DNA from: Balaenoptera acutorostrata
Lineage: Eukaryota > Chordata > Mammalia > Artiodactyla > Balaenopteridae
DNA: 64,000 nucleotides
Reading direction: 5' to 3'
Assembly (NCBI RefSeq): GCF_949987535.1
Contig: NC_080071.1
Span: 27,798,236-27,862,235, forward strand
Both the position numbers and the translations under genes were made by a program. Position 1 is the stretch's first letter, and each line of letters opens with the position of its first letter. Below are positions 61,187 through 64,000 of the stretch, piece by piece. The notes beneath the pieces were generated by a model. That model saw nothing but the letters and a program-made list of their open reading frames with translations. It was not told where the DNA came from and searched no databases.

Positions 61187-64000
61187 CTAAGGAGAAACAA
61201 ACAAAGCCTTAAGTGGTTGCCAGCCAGGGACAGCACTTTAAAAAAATAATAATAGTAATAATAAAACAGATTTTGGTTTCAACTACAAGAAGTACTGTGT
61301 TCACAGAATTATCATCATGTTGAATGAGCACTTATTAAGTGACTACTATGTACATGACTTATTTTCTATGCTCTCTAATGATCTTTATTTAAGAATTTGA
61401 ACTTAACACTTCACAGATCTTAAGGTGACAACTTAATGAAAAATATGTTTAATTCCCTTTATTTTTCATCTGTATTTACTCTTAGTGCAATTCAATTCAA
61501 CTTTCCTTGTTTAAAAATCTTTATGACAGTGCTTCTGATAGCACCACTCTCCAGGTTCCCTTCTTGCCTCTCTGGTCACCTGATCCTCTTCTGTCTGACA
61601 TCTCATAATATACTCACACCCTCTGCTTCTCTTTCTTGAGGAAACTCATCTCTGTGAAGTGAGGTGGTGGAAGATTGTTTTACTCTATTTTACACATTTA
61701 GATTTTCTTACAATAAATACATATACCTTTATGAATCAGAAAAAAATATATTTCCATTTTGAATTAAAAACAATTTAGGCAAATGTTTCAGAAGAACAAA
61801 GAAGATAAAAGGAATTTGGGAAAGGTTTGGGATAGATTCAATTTAAAAAGTAAAAAAAAAACACTATAATAGGCATTCAAATTATGACTTCCCTAATTAA
61901 CTTACATGTGTAAGTAAATTGGGACACACCAACTTCTAGTATGTCAACCCACTGTGAACAACTTGAAAGGTTGTATATTAAGTGATATCATGACACACAG
62001 AGGGAGGATAAGCTAAGAGAAGCCATGGTCTGTTCTTTTATTTTCCAATGCGAAACATAAAAGTTAAGCAAATCACAATAGTGACAACACAGGTTATACA
62101 GATTCAGAAAAAGTAGTGAAAAGAAGCTGAAACTAATTATTCTTTTACAGATTTCTCCTATTCCTATGTCAAACAAAATTTACTTCAATTATGTTTAGAG
62201 CAAAATGGGTGACTTTTCCCCTTAGTCATTTGGGCAAGGTATAAGAATAACCCTTATCAGAAATCTATGTATTTTTTTTAAGGTGGAAAACCAGTTTAAA
62301 AACAACAGAAAATCATTTTGCAATGTAAGATTATAAAAAGGCTTATAATGCAAATTTAGCTTTTCTGGAAAATGCATTTTTATGTTTTTATCACATAATT
62401 GAGTCTGGTTTTTGCCATGGTATGTATCATCATATTTCTTTTTAAATCTGCTAACCCATATTCATTTAAAATGTTTTTACCAAAGAGTTAATCTGGGCAT
62501 GTTCCTATATCAGATATTTAAAGCTGTGAGAGTAAGGAGAAAACACAGTTTTTGTCATTAAGGACCTTACATTCTAAAAAGGAATACCAATCATATCAAA
62601 TCATACAGCAAAGACAAGCCTGGTCTGGCCATACTACAGGAGAATACAATCAGCTTAAATAACTCACAGCCTTCTTTTGTACCCTGATGTAGACACAGAG
62701 ATAGAGATATAGGCATGCGCCAGGAGAGAGGGTACCATAGGTAACAGGAAGTGGCGAGTTTCTGCGATTTAAGTACAAAATTTCTAACATTTCTGACATA
62801 AATTGCAGGACTCTTTTAGGAGCCTCTCCAAACGTGGAGAACTCAAAACGTCTTATAAATAGTAGATATATAGCAATAGTTCATGGGAGAGAATTTGCTG
62901 AAAGCCATGCAATGGCATATTTGGAAATAAGAACACATCTCTACCTATGGATTCAGAATTATGGAATTTTATAATTATGAAAAAGAAGAGCAAAGTCAGT
63001 TCACTCTGCTGGCCACAAGCAGCTAAAATTATTACTTTTGAACAAAATTCGGACACTTAATTCACTATGCGTCTGCTGGTTTGCCCTGGGTTTTAAAGTA
63101 TTTGACTAAGATTATTTATTCTGTTATTTCTATAAATTCAAACCAGTAAAAAGAGCCATATATTTTGATGGAAACGAAAGTTGAGATGAGTTTCGAAGAA
63201 TGTAGTGAAAAATAAGGGACACTTCATGTGTACATTCAAAAGCAGGATAGAGTGACTCATGAAACAATGAATCGTGACTCAGCATTCCACTACTAGGTAA
63301 GTACTCAATAGAATTGAAAACATGTCCCCGCCAAACTTGTACCTGAATGTTCATAGCAGCATTATTCTTAATAGCCAAAAAGTGGAAACAATCCAAATGT
63401 CCGTCAACTGACAAAATGGGGCGTATCCACACAACGGAATACGACAATAAAAATAAATAAAATACAGATACATGTTACAACATGGATGAACTCTGAAAAC
63501 CCCATGAAGGTGGCCAGACCCAAAAGGTCACATACTGGATGATTCCATCTGTATGAAATGTCCAGAACAGGCATACCCTCAGAGACAAAAAGTACATTGC
63601 TATTGCCAGAGGCTGGGGGGAGGGGGTAGTGAGGAGAGACCATTAATGGTTATGGGGTTAATGGTTAATAGGAATGAAGTTTCTCGGGGAGGTGATAAAG
63701 AGTTCTAAAATTAGATAATGGCAATGATTGCACAACTCTATGAATATGCTATAAACCACTGAATTTACACTTTAAAGGATGATTTTTATGGTATGTGAGC
63801 TACACCTCAATAAAATTATTATAAAAGCTTTCTAAGAAAATTGAATCATGAAATCTGTGAAAATTGCCCTGAGCTGAGAAGAGAGGTTTAGGAAAATGGA
63901 AACAAATGCACATACTCAACACCAATCACTGTATAAGTCTCTGTAGTCTCAGTATAAACATGGGATTGCTCTTGGTGTAAGATTAATTCAGGAGAAGCTA
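61187..64000 (-). other. SCN9A: SCN9A 5' UTR intron (partial)
   Basis: Sequence upstream of exon 1's acceptor. 61200-63260 is unique AT-rich sequence with no recognised promoter or exon; 63262-63830 is an L1 3' end. The first exon(s) are not identified. Confidence 0.7.
63262..63830 (+). repeat. L1 (L1M-type) 3' end
   Basis: AGCCAAAAAGTGGAAACAAT, CATGTTACAACATGGATGAA, GATTCCATCTGTATGAAATG, GAGGCTGGGGGGAGGGGG and CTACACCTCAATAAAATTAT. Same class as 53605-53882 but longer. Confidence 0.9.

Overview
The window is mammalian genomic DNA holding the 5' half of one large, intron-rich gene on the minus strand: SCN9A, encoding the voltage-gated sodium channel alpha subunit Nav1.7. The start codon is at 61136 and transcription runs toward position 1. 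Eighteen coding exons plus one alternative copy (exon 5 occurs as 5N and 5A) were placed by splice sites, reading phase and protein similarity. Joined with exon 5A (or 5N) and the long form of exon 11, they give 3,624 nt, exactly 1,208 codons, with no frameshift or internal stop. They cover the cytoplasmic N-terminus, domain I, the I-II linker, domain II, the II-III linker and segment S1 of domain III. The rest of domain III, domain IV and the C-terminus lie beyond position 1; the promoter and first non-coding exon(s) lie beyond 64000.

The host is probably a cetacean. Three tRNA-derived SINEs of the cetartiodactyl CHR type (near 23850, 28660 and 39330) and one cetartiodactyl-type L1 3' end (14446-14850) are present, and I saw no ruminant BovB or Bov-tA elements. 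That supports whale or dolphin over ruminant, but it is inference from a small sample. Calling SCN9A rather than its paralogues SCN1A/2A/3A/8A rests on many paralogue-distinguishing stretches in exons 1, 10, 11 and 16.

Layout, high to low coordinates: 61187-64000 5' UTR intron; 60879-61186 exon 1 with 50 nt of 5' UTR; 51985-55982 exons 2-6 (domain I S1-S5), including a minor-class AT-AC intron and the 5N/5A pair; 42312-46058 exons 7-9 (domain I pore and S6); 35576-40669 exons 10-12 (I-II linker, with two donor sites on exon 11); 30829-34372 exons 13-15 (domain II); 27600-28076 exon 16 (end of domain II S6 and the II-III linker); 9953-10073 exon 17, alone between introns of 17.5 and 9.1 kb; 701-855 exon 18 (domain III S1).

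Introns are AT-rich and filled with old repeats: L2 on both strands, MIR, L1 3' ends, a MaLR LTR pair in opposite orientation, DNA-transposon relics, microsatellites and a 32-bp tandem duplication. I found no second protein gene, no tRNA or rRNA gene, no CRISPR array and no undescribed system. The most interesting features are regulatory and splicing architecture: the U12-type intron, the frame-enforced alternative exon 5 pair, the dual donor of exon 11, and upstream AUGs in the 5' UTR.
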